Assembly: GCA_910586395.1 (NCBI GenBank)
Contig: CAJUFX010000003.1
Span: 65,915 to 129,914 of the forward strand
Direction of reading: 5' to 3'
Origin: an uncultured Bacteroidales bacterium
GTDB lineage: Bacteria > Bacteroidota > Bacteroidia > Bacteroidales > P3
DNA: 64,000 nucleotides
Below are positions 1 through 8,594 of this stretch, piece after piece. The first letter of the stretch is position 1. Every line of letters begins with the position of its first letter. Made by a program: the position numbers and the translations under genes. The notes under the pieces were generated by a model. That model did not search any database. It saw only the letters and a program-made list of their open reading frames with translations, and was not told where the DNA came from.

Positions 1-1203
1 GTTCTGTTCGTCATCGCGCTCGTGGCCGGCATAGGCTCCTTCGTGGCCTTGCTGGCGCCCTACAGCGCCTATGGCCGCATCGCTTCCAACCTGTTTGCGC
101 CGCTTTGGCAATGGGGCAACAACGTCTTGGCCTATTTTGCCGAAAGGCTCAACAGTTACGCGTTCTATACCACCGATGTATGGCCCAAAAGCCTGTCGGT
201 CTTCATCGTGGCCGCGCTCACGTTCGTCGTGTTGGGCTTCCTGGCCTGGCGCAACGGCCGCACTTATTGCAATACCATCTGTCCGGTCGGCACGGTGCTG
301 AGCTTTTTCGCGCGTTTCGCCTGGTTCAAGCCGGTCATCGATGCGGATAAGTGCGTGGGCTGTCGTCTGTGTGAACGCAACTGCAAGGCGGCTTGCATCG
401 ATGTCAGAAACCACAAAATCGATTACAGCCGTTGCGTGACTTGTATGGATTGCATCGACCGATGCGGCAGGGGCGCGATCGCGTTCAAGCATGCGGGTAA
501 GGCCGTCCAGGCGGCGGAACCGGCAACGGTCGCCGTTTCGGGAAACACTGTCGCAAGGCCGGCCCAGCCGGTGGATGCGGCGCGCCGGAGTTTTTTGGCG
601 GGCGTCGGCCTGTTGGCCGCCACTTCCGCGCTCAGGGCAAAGGAAAAACAGGTGGACGGCGGTTTGGCCGTCCTTGTCGATAAACAGCGGCCGAAACGCG
701 CTACGCCCATCGTGCCGCCCGGCGCACAGGGCTTGCGGCATCTGTCGCAACACTGTACGGCTTGCCAACTCTGTGTCTCGGTCTGTCCGAACGGCGTTTT
801 GCGACCGTCCACGGCCCTGGAAACGCTCATGCAGCCGGAATCGTCCTACGAGCGCGGGTATTGCCGTCCCGAGTGTACGAAATGTTCGGAGGTCTGTCCG
901 GCCGGTGCCATTAAAAAGATAACGGTGGCCGAGAAATCGTCCATTCAGATCGGCCATGCCGTCTGGGTGTCTGAAAACTGCGTGCCGTTGACCGAAGGCG
1001 TGGCTTGCGGCAACTGCGCCCGCCATTGTCCGGCCGGCGCCATCACGATGGTCTCCTCCGATTCCGACCGTCCCGGTTCACCGGAAATCCCGGCCGTCAA
1101 CACCGAACGCTGCATCGGCTGCGGGGCTTGCGAAAACCTCTGCCCGGCCCGGCCGTTCAGCGCCATCTACGTGGAGGGCCACGAACGCCACCGCGAAATA
1201 TAG
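1..1203 (+). CDS. NapH/NapG-like membrane polyferredoxin (5' end missing)
   Basis: The frame is open from base 1, so the N-terminus lies upstream of the window. The visible part has two membrane segments, a NapH-type CNTICP motif, two 4Fe-4S motifs (CVGCRLCERNC and CVTCMDCIDRC), and then an internal RRSFLAGVGLL stretch resembling a twin-arginine signal. A second, NapG/MauM-like ferredoxin block follows with four more cysteine clusters (CTACQLCVSVCP, CRPECTKCSEVCP, CGNCARHCP, CIGCGACENLCP). The protein is therefore a NapH-type membrane ferredoxin fused to a NapG-type one, which in other systems passes electrons from quinol to periplasmic or membrane reductases. The physiological partner is not visible. 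A Bacteroidota-type promoter directly downstream suggests that the Hdr-like operon is transcribed separately. Confidence 0.8.
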   Translation, partial: VLFVIALVAGIGSFVALLAPYSAYGRIASNLFAPLWQWGNNVLAYFAERLNSYAFYTTDVWPKSLSVFIVAALTFVVLGFLAWRNGRTYCNTICPVGTVLSFFARFAWFKPVIDADKCVGCRLCERNCKAACIDVRNHKIDYSRCVTCMDCIDRCGRGAIAFKHAGKAVQAAEPATVAVSGNTVARPAQPVDAARRSFLAGVGLLAATSALRAKEKQVDGGLAVLVDKQRPKRATPIVPPGAQGLRHLSQHCTACQLCVSVCPNGVLRPSTALETLMQPESSYERGYCRPECTKCSEVCPAGAIKKITVAEKSSIQIGHAVWVSENCVPLTEGVACGNCARHCPAGAITMVSSDSDRPGSPEIPAVNTERCIGCGACENLCPARPFSAIYVEGHERHREI

Positions 1204-1205
1204 GA

Positions 1206-1238
1206 TTTAGCGAAATTCCCATATATTTATTATATTTG
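1206..1238 (+). promoter_or_regulatory. Bacteroidota-type promoter for the Hdr-like operon
   Basis: TTTA at 1206-1209 and TATATTTG at 1231-1238 are separated by 21 bases. This is close to the TTTG-n(19-21)-TAnnTTTG consensus of the Bacteroidota primary sigma factor. Predicted transcription starts near 1244, about 100 bases before the first hdr-like start codon. Confidence 0.5.
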
Positions 1239-1341
1239 TTCCTTTATTATACGGGGAAACTTTGTCCCGCGTTTGCCGGAACCTTTTGAGAAAGATTGCG
1301 GCGCGGCGATGGGACGGGAGGTTTCCGGAAAGGATGAATAT

Positions 1342-2022
1342 ATGCCGACGCTATACGAACAACTCTTGCAGGATGTGCGCTTTCAGGAAGGCATGAAAGT
1401 GTGCATGAACTGCGGTACCTGTACGGCCATCTGTCCGGCCGCCGAGTTTTACGATTACGATCCGCGTAAAGTGCTGGATTTGGTTCAGCGGAAAAAGGAA
1501 GCGGAACTGGAGGCGCTTCTTAAAAGCGATGTCATCTGGTTTTGCGGTGAATGTATGTCCTGTCTGACGCGTTGCCCGCGCAACAACGGTCCCGGGCTTG
1601 TCATCATGGCGTTGCGGACGCTTTCCCAGCAGACCGGCCTGTTCGTGCATTCGCAGAAAGGCCGTCAGCAGATTCTGCTCAAACGCGGCATAGGCGAAAA
1701 TATCCTGCGTTACGGGTATTGTGTCTATGGGCCGACGATGATGCCGGAGGCGCATCCCGAAGCCGGCCCGATATGGGAGTGGGAGCATGCGCATCTGCCG
1801 GAGGTTTTCGACCGCCTGCACGGCAATCTGGACAAGCGCGGTCCCGGCGCGTTGCGTAAGATACCGGACGAGGACCTGGCCGAACTCAAAAGCATTTTCG
1901 ATGTGACGGGTACGTCGGAATTATTTGAAAATATCGAACATTATTCGGCCGAAAAGGCCCGCGAGATGGGGGTGGATATGGAGGAATATATCCAAGAGGT
2001 CGAAGAAAGCATGCAGTTATGA
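1342..2022 (+). CDS. HdrC-like 4Fe-4S dicluster protein
   Basis: This 226-residue protein has two classic 4Fe-4S motifs near its N-terminus, CMNCGTCTAICP and CGECMSCLTRCP, and an acidic C-terminal tail, as in HdrC of heterodisulfide reductase. HdrC normally relays electrons between the flavoprotein HdrA and the catalytic HdrB. The ATG at 1342 (MPTLYEQ) is preferred over in-frame ATGs at 1273 and 1309 because GGAAAGG lies eight bases before it and homology begins there. Its stop overlaps the start of the HdrB-like gene by four bases (ATGA), so the two are translationally coupled. The true electron donor and acceptor are unknown. Confidence 0.85.
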   Translation: MPTLYEQLLQDVRFQEGMKVCMNCGTCTAICPAAEFYDYDPRKVLDLVQRKKEAELEALLKSDVIWFCGECMSCLTRCPRNNGPGLVIMALRTLSQQTGLFVHSQKGRQQILLKRGIGENILRYGYCVYGPTMMPEAHPEAGPIWEWEHAHLPEVFDRLHGNLDKRGPGALRKIPDEDLAELKSIFDVTGTSELFENIEHYSAEKAREMGVDMEEYIQEVEESMQL

Positions 2023-3089
2023 AATTAGAAGGTAAAAAATTGATATGGAAGGATTATCAGAAGGAGATTCCCGACGATAAGTATTTCTACGTCCGTTCCT
2101 GCATCCGGCAGAATATGTTTCCGGCCTCCGAGCATTATTTCTTGAAAATCATGCGTGAGGATCTGGGCAAGGATGTTTATGAAACGGAACACCATACGAC
2201 CTGCGGCGGCATCGGCTATCACTGCGACGTCATCAAGATCGAGACGATTATGTCGATTGTGGCGCGGCAATTCGCGCTCATGACCGAGGCCGGCTATAAA
2301 AATTACGCGGTGTCGTGCATCACGTCGTTCGGCCTCTATACCGAAATCATCCATACGTGGCAGACGTTTCCCGAAATCCTGGCCAAGACGCGGCGTCAAC
2401 TGAAAGAAGCCACGGGGCGCGAATTCGAGATTCCGGAACACGTGGCCCATGCCAGCGACATCATTTTCAAATTGCGGCACGAGATAGCGGCCAAGGCCAA
2501 ATACCGGCTTGTCAATAAAAAGACGGGCGAACCGCTTAAGGTCGTGGAGCATATCGGTTGCCATTATGCCAAGATGTTTCCGCACAAAGGAGTGGGCGGC
2601 GCCGAATATCCGTATGTGTTGGCCGGCATGATCGAGGCATGGGGCGGCGAAATCGTCGATTATCCCGAACGCCGTCACTGTTGCGGTTTCGGTTTCCGTC
2701 AGTATTTCGTCAAGTCGAACCGCGGCTATTCGTTGTCCAATACGCATAAGAAGTTCGAGTCCATGGAGCCGTTCAAGCCCGACATGATCATTACGAATTG
2801 TCCGGGTTGCCCGTATTTCATGGACCGCTGGCAATATGTCATCGCCGAGACCGAGGGCAAGACCTACGGCGAAAACGGGCGCGGCATCCCCGTCTTCACT
2901 TACGAGGAGGTGGCCGGTCTGGTCATGGGCTACGATCCGTGGGATTTGGGCTTGCAGGTACACCAGATCGGGCCGGAGTCCGTTTTGGATAAAATGGGCA
3001 TTCCGTATGATCCGGAGGCCAAGTACAAGGGGTTGGACGGACAGGATCTGGGCCGGCCGGAAATGCCGAAAAACATCAGTTGTTGTTAA
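2019..3089 (+). CDS. HdrB-like protein with one intact and one degenerate CCG domain
   Basis: The 356-residue product belongs to the CCG (cysteine-rich) family of HdrB, succinate dehydrogenase SdhE-type and LutA proteins. HdrB holds two non-cubane Fe-S clusters, each bound by a C-x(n)-CC-x(n)-CxxC set. Here the second set is complete (C181, C221-C222, C261, C264). The first set is eroded: C28, then T61-C62 where CC is expected, then C100 with S103 in place of the final Cys. A true disulfide-cleaving active site of the methanogen type is therefore doubtful, and one site may be only structural or binding. The protein ends in two cysteines. It is coupled to HdrC upstream and followed almost at once by the HdrA-like gene. 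Confidence 0.82.
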   Translation: MKLEGKKLIWKDYQKEIPDDKYFYVRSCIRQNMFPASEHYFLKIMREDLGKDVYETEHHTTCGGIGYHCDVIKIETIMSIVARQFALMTEAGYKNYAVSCITSFGLYTEIIHTWQTFPEILAKTRRQLKEATGREFEIPEHVAHASDIIFKLRHEIAAKAKYRLVNKKTGEPLKVVEHIGCHYAKMFPHKGVGGAEYPYVLAGMIEAWGGEIVDYPERRHCCGFGFRQYFVKSNRGYSLSNTHKKFESMEPFKPDMIITNCPGCPYFMDRWQYVIAETEGKTYGENGRGIPVFTYEEVAGLVMGYDPWDLGLQVHQIGPESVLDKMGIPYDPEAKYKGLDGQDLGRPEMPKNISCC

Positions 3090-3091
3090 AC

Positions 3092-4129
3092 ATGGAAACG
3101 ATGAAAGAAGTGATCGTCGTCCTGGGGGGCGGGCCGGCCGGCATGGAGGCCGCCCTGAGTTTGGCGGGACGTGGCTATAAGGTTTATTTGGTCGAAAAGA
3201 CGAACGCCTTGGGCGGACATCTCGCGTGCTGGGACCGTCTTTTCCCGCAGCAGGAGCCGGCTCAGGATATTTTGAACGAACTGGTGAACAAAGTCCGTGC
3301 GGCCGACGACCGTATCGAAGTCGTGTACGGCGCCGAACTGCAATATGTCAAACGGCGTATGCGCGGTCTGGAAGTCATGTTGAGCAATCAGACGCTTTTA
3401 CAGGCGGATGCCGTGCTCGTGGCCTGCGGTTTCGATCTGTTCCGGGCCGAACGCAAGGAAGAATACGGCTACGGTATCTACGAAAACGTTTTGACCTCGG
3501 CCGATTTGGAACGCAAGTTCAAGGAACGGAAAGTGGTCTGTGCGGACGGACGGACCCCTGAAAAAGTGGCGTTCGTGCATTGCGTGGGCTCGCGTGACGA
3601 AAAAGTCGATCATACGTATTGCTCCAAAGTCTGTTGCGTGACGGCCGTCAAGCAGGCCTGCGAAATCAAGGAACTCTATCCGGAGGCGGAGGTGTTCAAC
3701 CTTTATATGGATTTGCGTATGTTCGACCGTTATTTCGAACAGATGTACCATAAGGCGCAAAGCCATTACGGCGTTCATTTCGTGCGTGGCCGTCTTTCCG
3801 AAGTCTCGGAGACCATCGACGGCAAGATCCTCATCAAGACCGAAGACACGTTGTTGGGGCGTCCGATGAAACTGACCGTGGACATGCTCGTGCTTATGGT
3901 GGGCATGCAGGCCTGCGCCGGGACGGCCGAACTGGCCGAGAGGCTCGACCTTAAGGTTTCGGCCTCGGATCATTTCTTCGAGACGAAAGATTTGTTTCTG
4001 CGCGGCAACCATACGCATGCCAAGGGTATTTTTCTGGCCGGTGCCTGCACGGGGCCGAAATCCCTGCCCGACACCTTGCAGGACGCGCGTTCGGCGGCCG
4101 AGAGCATTCACCGTTATTTAAACGATTAA
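3092..4129 (+). CDS. Minimal HdrA/QmoA-like FAD protein
   Basis: The 345-residue flavoprotein starts with an FAD-binding Rossmann motif (VVLGGGPAGMEAALSL) and carries the HdrA signature CVGSRDEKVDHTYC followed by SKVCC. Cysteines 164, 177, 181 and 182 reproduce the C-x12-C-x3-C-C spacing that holds the FAD-proximal 4Fe-4S cluster in HdrA. It lacks the ferredoxin domains and the extra N-terminal domain of full-length HdrA, and it is shorter than QmoA. Only one Cys remains in the region where HdrA and QmoA carry the NDCxxC-type motif. The ATG at 3092 follows the HdrB stop; a TTG at 3080 is a less likely start. Its role is probably electron transfer or bifurcation with the neighbouring Hdr-like subunits. 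Confidence 0.82.
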   Translation: METMKEVIVVLGGGPAGMEAALSLAGRGYKVYLVEKTNALGGHLACWDRLFPQQEPAQDILNELVNKVRAADDRIEVVYGAELQYVKRRMRGLEVMLSNQTLLQADAVLVACGFDLFRAERKEEYGYGIYENVLTSADLERKFKERKVVCADGRTPEKVAFVHCVGSRDEKVDHTYCSKVCCVTAVKQACEIKELYPEAEVFNLYMDLRMFDRYFEQMYHKAQSHYGVHFVRGRLSEVSETIDGKILIKTEDTLLGRPMKLTVDMLVLMVGMQACAGTAELAERLDLKVSASDHFFETKDLFLRGNHTHAKGIFLAGACTGPKSLPDTLQDARSAAESIHRYLND

Positions 4130-4160
4130 CCATCTGTAAACCGCGATACGCTTATAAATT

Positions 4161-4499
4161 ATGAAGGATTTCGGCTTCGGCCTTAAAAAGAGCGGCGTGA
4201 TAGACCTGGACCAGACCGATTGGACGCTGTTGCGGGAAATCGCGGCCGAGGAGCCCAGTTTCATGAACTGCTTTTATTGCGGTACCTGTACGGCCACGTG
4301 CAGTGCCGGCAAATATACGGGCTTCAACCTGCGCCGTCTGCAACTGCTTATCAAGCGCGGGCAGTGGGACGAGGTGGCGCGGCGGATTCCCGAATGTATG
4401 CTTTGCGGGAAATGTCAGTGGGTATGCCCCAAGGGGGTCAATACACGCCATATTGTTATGCTTATAAACAAGAAGCTCCATGCACGAAAGATTTGCTAA
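4161..4499 (+). CDS. Small HdrC-like dicluster ferredoxin
   Basis: This 112-residue protein has two 4Fe-4S motifs, CFYCGTCTATC and CMLCGKCQWVCPKG. The first resembles the HdrC motif upstream, so the operon has two HdrC-like proteins of different length. It overlaps the next gene by 20 bases. By position it most likely links the soluble HdrA/HdrB-like part to the membrane HdrE-HdrD fusion, much as the N-terminal domain of QmoC does. This assignment is by family resemblance and context only. Confidence 0.8.
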   Translation: MKDFGFGLKKSGVIDLDQTDWTLLREIAAEEPSFMNCFYCGTCTATCSAGKYTGFNLRRLQLLIKRGQWDEVARRIPECMLCGKCQWVCPKGVNTRHIVMLINKKLHARKIC

Positions 4500-6417
4500 C
4501 GCTTACGACCCGTTCGTGATTCCCTACATGATAGGTTTCGTTTTCGTCATAGCCTATCTGATTGTGGCGTTGTGCTATGTGGTCAAGAGTCTGCCGATGA
4601 GCGACAAGAAAAAGATGGTCAAACATCTTTTCAGTTATAAGATTTTCATCACCGTCAAGGATATTTTCGCCGACTGTCTGCTGCACGTCAAGATTTGGAA
4701 AAAGAACAAGATGTTGGGGTATATGCACGCCAGCATCGCTTTCGGCTGGTTCATGCTCATCGTTGTGGGGCATATCGAAATCTTTTTCTATGCGCCGCAT
4801 CGGGTGAACCTGCCTTATTACCCGATTTTTTTCCGGTATTTCATGATGGAGACCGAGACGACCGTGGGCGGTAGCGTCTTCTTTTTCCTCATGGACTTTT
4901 TCCTGCTCATGGTGCTTTCGGGGGTCGCCTTGGCCATGATCAAGCGGATCCGGCGGCGTTTGTTCGGCATGAAACGGACGACGCGTCTCAAATGGAACGA
5001 CCAATTGGGCATGTATGCGCTTTGGAGCATTTTCCCGTTACGCTTTTTGGCCGAGAGTTTCACGTCGCATATCAGCGGCGGCAGTTTCCTGACGCGCGGT
5101 TTCGGTATGATTTTCGACTGGTTCAACCAGTTTCTGAACAACGACGCGTTGATCCGGCCCACATGGTGGGCTTACTCAATTGCGCTCATGGTCTTTTTCC
5201 TGACGTTGCCGTGGAGCCGTTTCACGCACATTCTGTCGGAAGCCTTGTTGATTTACATGCGGAACGCCGGCATACGCGAAACCAACAGGAACAACGGTTA
5301 CGCCAGCGTGGAGATTTATTCCTGCTCGCGTTGCGGCCTGTGTCTCGACCCGTGTCAGATGGTGGCCGCCGCCTCGTTGCTGCAGATGGCGTCGGTGGAA
5401 TTTACGCGCAACCTCCGCTGGGGGCGGAAAGCGGATGCCTTGGAGGCGGCTTCCTACTGCCTGATGTGCAACCGTTGCGTGCAGGCTTGTCCCGTGGGGG
5501 TCAATTCCGTGCAGTTGAAACTGAACTTGAAAGGGGCGTCGGTCGGTTACCGGTATCCGCACCGTTACGACTATGTGGAAGCGGAGGCGGCCCGGCCGCT
5601 GACAACGACGTCGGCCTGGGCGGACATATTGCTTGGCGGCACCGGAACGGAAGAAATCGGGGGCAAGGAAACGGCCCTTGAGGCGGCCGGCCGCGAGGCC
5701 ACTCCCGAAGTCGTGTATTTTGCCGGTTGCATGAGCCACCTCACGCCGCGTATAGAACAGGCCATGAAACGGATTTTTTCGGCGGCGGGTGTCCGTTATA
5801 CGTTTTTGGACGAGGACGGCGGCATTTGTTGCGGCCGGCCTCTGATGCTTGCGGGCGATACGGCGGGCGCCGAGCAACTGGTGGCCAAGAATACCGAAGC
5901 CATTCTGAAAACGGGTGCCGGGACGCTGGTCTGCTCCTGTCCGATTTGTTACAAAATCTTCAAGGATACCTATAAATTGGAAGGCGTGCGCGTGCTCCAT
6001 CATGCCGAATACCTGTTGCAGTTGCTCGAAGACGGCCGGATTACGGTGCGCAAGAGCGCGGAAACGGGGGTCTATCACGATCCCTGCGAACTGGGGCGGC
6101 ATTCGGGCGTCTATCAACAGCCGCGCGATGTTTTGTACCGGGTGCTGAACCTGCATACGACGCCTTACGATGGCAAGGACGCCCTTTGTTGCGGGCACAG
6201 CATCGCGGCCGAAGGTATGCCGTACAAGAAACGCCGGATGATTGCCAAGGATGCCTTGCGGAAGATGATGGAAAAACCGGTGGACGTTTTGGTAACGGCC
6301 TGTCCGTCGTGCAAGCGGGCTTTTGCCGAAGTCGGGACGGCCTCCGTCAAGGATATTGCGGAAATTGTTTGCGAACAACTGGTGTGGCCGCGGACCACGG
6401 CGCATCTCCAAAAATAA
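4480..6417 (+). CDS. Membrane HdrE-HdrD-like fusion protein
   Basis: The 645-residue protein has an N-terminal membrane domain of about five helices (residues 13-260), resembling the NarI/HdrE/DsrM cytochrome b family. Two 4Fe-4S motifs follow (C282/285/288/292 and C327/330/333/337), then two complete CCG domains (C417, C450-C451, C487, C490; and C536, C570-C571, C608, C611), as in HdrD or DsrK. The fusion could oxidise or reduce menaquinone in the membrane and pass electrons through Fe-S clusters to a cytoplasmic thiol/disulfide or similar site. It ends the hdr-like block and lies six bases before phoH. The substrate is unknown. Confidence 0.85.
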   Translation: MHERFANAYDPFVIPYMIGFVFVIAYLIVALCYVVKSLPMSDKKKMVKHLFSYKIFITVKDIFADCLLHVKIWKKNKMLGYMHASIAFGWFMLIVVGHIEIFFYAPHRVNLPYYPIFFRYFMMETETTVGGSVFFFLMDFFLLMVLSGVALAMIKRIRRRLFGMKRTTRLKWNDQLGMYALWSIFPLRFLAESFTSHISGGSFLTRGFGMIFDWFNQFLNNDALIRPTWWAYSIALMVFFLTLPWSRFTHILSEALLIYMRNAGIRETNRNNGYASVEIYSCSRCGLCLDPCQMVAAASLLQMASVEFTRNLRWGRKADALEAASYCLMCNRCVQACPVGVNSVQLKLNLKGASVGYRYPHRYDYVEAEAARPLTTTSAWADILLGGTGTEEIGGKETALEAAGREATPEVVYFAGCMSHLTPRIEQAMKRIFSAAGVRYTFLDEDGGICCGRPLMLAGDTAGAEQLVAKNTEAILKTGAGTLVCSCPICYKIFKDTYKLEGVRVLHHAEYLLQLLEDGRITVRKSAETGVYHDPCELGRHSGVYQQPRDVLYRVLNLHTTPYDGKDALCCGHSIAAEGMPYKKRRMIAKDALRKMMEKPVDVLVTACPSCKRAFAEVGTASVKDIAEIVCEQLVWPRTTAHLQK

Positions 6418-6423
6418 AACATT

Positions 6424-7812
6424 ATGGATCAGAATAAAGCGAAAAGAAGCAAGGCGGCCGCCGTCAAGGCGCAGACCAAGTCCATGGCCGCTCACGGCAA
6501 AATGCCGAAGATTTTTGTTTTGGACACGAACGTGTTGCTGCATGACCACAAATCGATTTACAAGTTTCAGGAAAACGACCTCGTCTTGCCGCTGACGGTG
6601 TTGGAAGAATTGGATAAGTTCAAGAAAGGCAACGAGCAGATCAACTATAATGCGCGCGAAATCATGCGCGCCATCGACAAACTTTCCGGCAAGGGGCTGT
6701 TTGACCAAGGCGTTGCGCTCGGCAAGGATTTGGGACATCTGCGCGTCGTGATGAGCAAGGGCATGACGCCGGAGATGAAGGCCGGCCTTATGGAAGATAC
6801 GCCCGACCACCGTATCCTGTCGGTAGCCTTGCAGATCAAGCGGGAAAATCCGGACCGTGTGGTCGTACTCGTCTCCAAAGACGTGAACCTGCGTATGAAA
6901 GCCAAGGCGTTCGGCATGCCGGCCGACGATTATCTGTTCGACAAGTCTTCGGAAGAGACGGGTTTCGAGCGCCGCAGACTCAAGAGCGTCCGCGTATCGG
7001 AAGAAATTTTGGCGAAACTGTTCGAAGCCGGCAGTTTGAGCCCCAAGGATATCAAGGCCAAACCGGGTTTGAACGAATATTTTACGTTGCGTACCGCAAC
7101 GGCGGAGGCGCCGGTTGTGTTCCGCGCTTCGACCAACCGTATCGAATATGTTAAAAAACAATACGTGAGCGGTATAGAATCACGCAACGACGAACAGGCT
7201 TTTGCATTGGATGCGCTTATGGATCCGAATATTCCCGTGGTCGCCCTGACGGGTATGGCCGGTACGGGCAAGACATTGTTGGCTTTGGCCGCCGCCATCG
7301 CGCAGGCGCAGGACTACAAGTCGATTCTGATTTCGCGTCCCGTCATCCCGTTGCAGAATCAGGACATGGGCTTTTTGCCCGGCGATGTGAACGAGAAGCT
7401 GGCGCCTTATATGCTGCCGCTGTTCGACAACCTGGCCGTGTTGAAGAACAAGACCAAAATCAGTCCGCGCGAATACAAGGACATCGAGGAAATGCAGAAG
7501 AGCGGGGCGTTGCAGATTTCGCCCTTGGCGTACATCCGTGGCCGTAGCCTTTCCGATACGTTCTTTATCGTGGATGAGGCGCAGAACCTGACGCCGCACG
7601 AAATCAAGACGATCATCACGCGGGCGGCCGAGGGGACGAAAATCGTGTTCACGGGCGATATCTATCAGATTGACTCCCCGTATCTGGACGCGATGTCGAA
7701 CGGTCTGACTTATTTGGGCGATCATCTCTATGACCAGCCCTTGTTCGCGCAGGTTAAACTCGTGAAAGGCGAGCGGAGCGCGGTGGCGGAAATGGCCGGC
7801 CGTCTTTTGTAG
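6424..7812 (+). CDS. PhoH-family ATPase with N-terminal PIN domain
   Basis: The 462-residue protein has an N-terminal PIN nuclease-like domain (KIFVLDTNVLLHD; acidic residues around DTPDHRIL and SKDVNL) and a C-terminal PhoH ATPase domain. The latter has Walker A GMAGTGKT, Walker B FFIVDEAQN and a FTGDIYQID motif. PIN-PhoH proteins (PhoH2 type) are proposed to unwind and cut RNA. It is probably co-transcribed with the Hdr-like genes and fabG (gaps of 6 and 25 bases), but this is most likely housekeeping linkage rather than a shared pathway. Confidence 0.92.
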   Translation: MDQNKAKRSKAAAVKAQTKSMAAHGKMPKIFVLDTNVLLHDHKSIYKFQENDLVLPLTVLEELDKFKKGNEQINYNAREIMRAIDKLSGKGLFDQGVALGKDLGHLRVVMSKGMTPEMKAGLMEDTPDHRILSVALQIKRENPDRVVVLVSKDVNLRMKAKAFGMPADDYLFDKSSEETGFERRRLKSVRVSEEILAKLFEAGSLSPKDIKAKPGLNEYFTLRTATAEAPVVFRASTNRIEYVKKQYVSGIESRNDEQAFALDALMDPNIPVVALTGMAGTGKTLLALAAAIAQAQDYKSILISRPVIPLQNQDMGFLPGDVNEKLAPYMLPLFDNLAVLKNKTKISPREYKDIEEMQKSGALQISPLAYIRGRSLSDTFFIVDEAQNLTPHEIKTIITRAAEGTKIVFTGDIYQIDSPYLDAMSNGLTYLGDHLYDQPLFAQVKLVKGERSAVAEMAGRLL

Positions 7813-7837
7813 AATAAACCATAAAAGTATTATAACC

Positions 7838-8584
7838 ATGAAATTATTGCAAGACAAGGTGGCTCTGATTACCGGAGCTTCCCGCGGTATCGGCAAGGCC
7901 ATCGCGTTGCGGTTGGCGGGCGAGGGGGCGAACATCGCCTTTACCGATTTGAGAGAGGACGAGAACATGCAGGCGGTAGTCAAGGAAATCGAAGCCTTGG
8001 GCGTCAAGGCCAAAGGTTATGCTTCCAATGCGGCCGACCTGAACCAGACGTTGGAAACGGTGGAGAAGATTGTGGCCGATTTCGGTCGCATAGACGTTTT
8101 GGTCAATAACGCCGGCATAACGAAAGACGGTCTGCTGTTGAAGATGAGCGAAGAACAATGGGATGCCGTTATCAACGTCAATCTTAAGTCGGTGTTCAAC
8201 TTCACGAAAGCCGTACAGCCGATCATGCTTAAACAGCGTTCGGGCAGTATCGTCAATATGAGTTCGGTGGTCGGCGTTTCGGGCAATGCGGGCCAGACCA
8301 ACTACTCGGCTTCCAAGGCCGGCATCATCGGTTTCACGAAGTCTGTCGCCAAGGAAATCGGTTCGCGCAATATCCGTTGCAACGCGATTGCGCCGGGCTT
8401 CATCATCACCGACATGACGGGGCAGTTGTCGGAGGAAGTACGCAAGGCTTGGGCGGAAAAGATTCCGTTGAAGCGTGGCGGTACGCCTGAAGACGTGGCC
8501 AACGTCTGTCTGTTCCTCGCCAGCGACCTGTCGTCGTATGTAAGCGGGCAGGTTTTGCACGTTTGTGGCGGCATGAATATGTAA
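7838..8584 (+). CDS. fabG: 3-oxoacyl-[acyl-carrier-protein] reductase
   Basis: This 248-residue short-chain dehydrogenase reduces 3-oxoacyl-ACP with NADPH in fatty-acid elongation. It shows the TGASRGIG cofactor loop, the NNAGIT motif, the catalytic Ser in MSSVVG and the YSASK Tyr/Lys pair, followed by PGFI. Length and motifs are typical of FabG. It sits between phoH and the VWA gene with short gaps, so it is probably part of the same transcript. Confidence 0.93.
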   Translation: MKLLQDKVALITGASRGIGKAIALRLAGEGANIAFTDLREDENMQAVVKEIEALGVKAKGYASNAADLNQTLETVEKIVADFGRIDVLVNNAGITKDGLLLKMSEEQWDAVINVNLKSVFNFTKAVQPIMLKQRSGSIVNMSSVVGVSGNAGQTNYSASKAGIIGFTKSVAKEIGSRNIRCNAIAPGFIITDMTGQLSEEVRKAWAEKIPLKRGGTPEDVANVCLFLASDLSSYVSGQVLHVCGGMNM

Positions 8585-8594
8585 GACGACCGGG

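Noticed and set aside
1342-6417. True methanogen-type heterodisulfide reductase
   Set aside because: One HdrB site is eroded, HdrA lacks its ferredoxin domains and the organism is clearly bacterial with no other methanogenesis genes, so only 'Hdr-like' is supported.
5176-7161. A 661-codon open frame on the minus strand
   Set aside because: It lies wholly over the HdrE-HdrD fusion and phoH genes on the other strand, is rich in His/Arg and Gln, and shows no domain. It is a by-product of GC-rich codon use.
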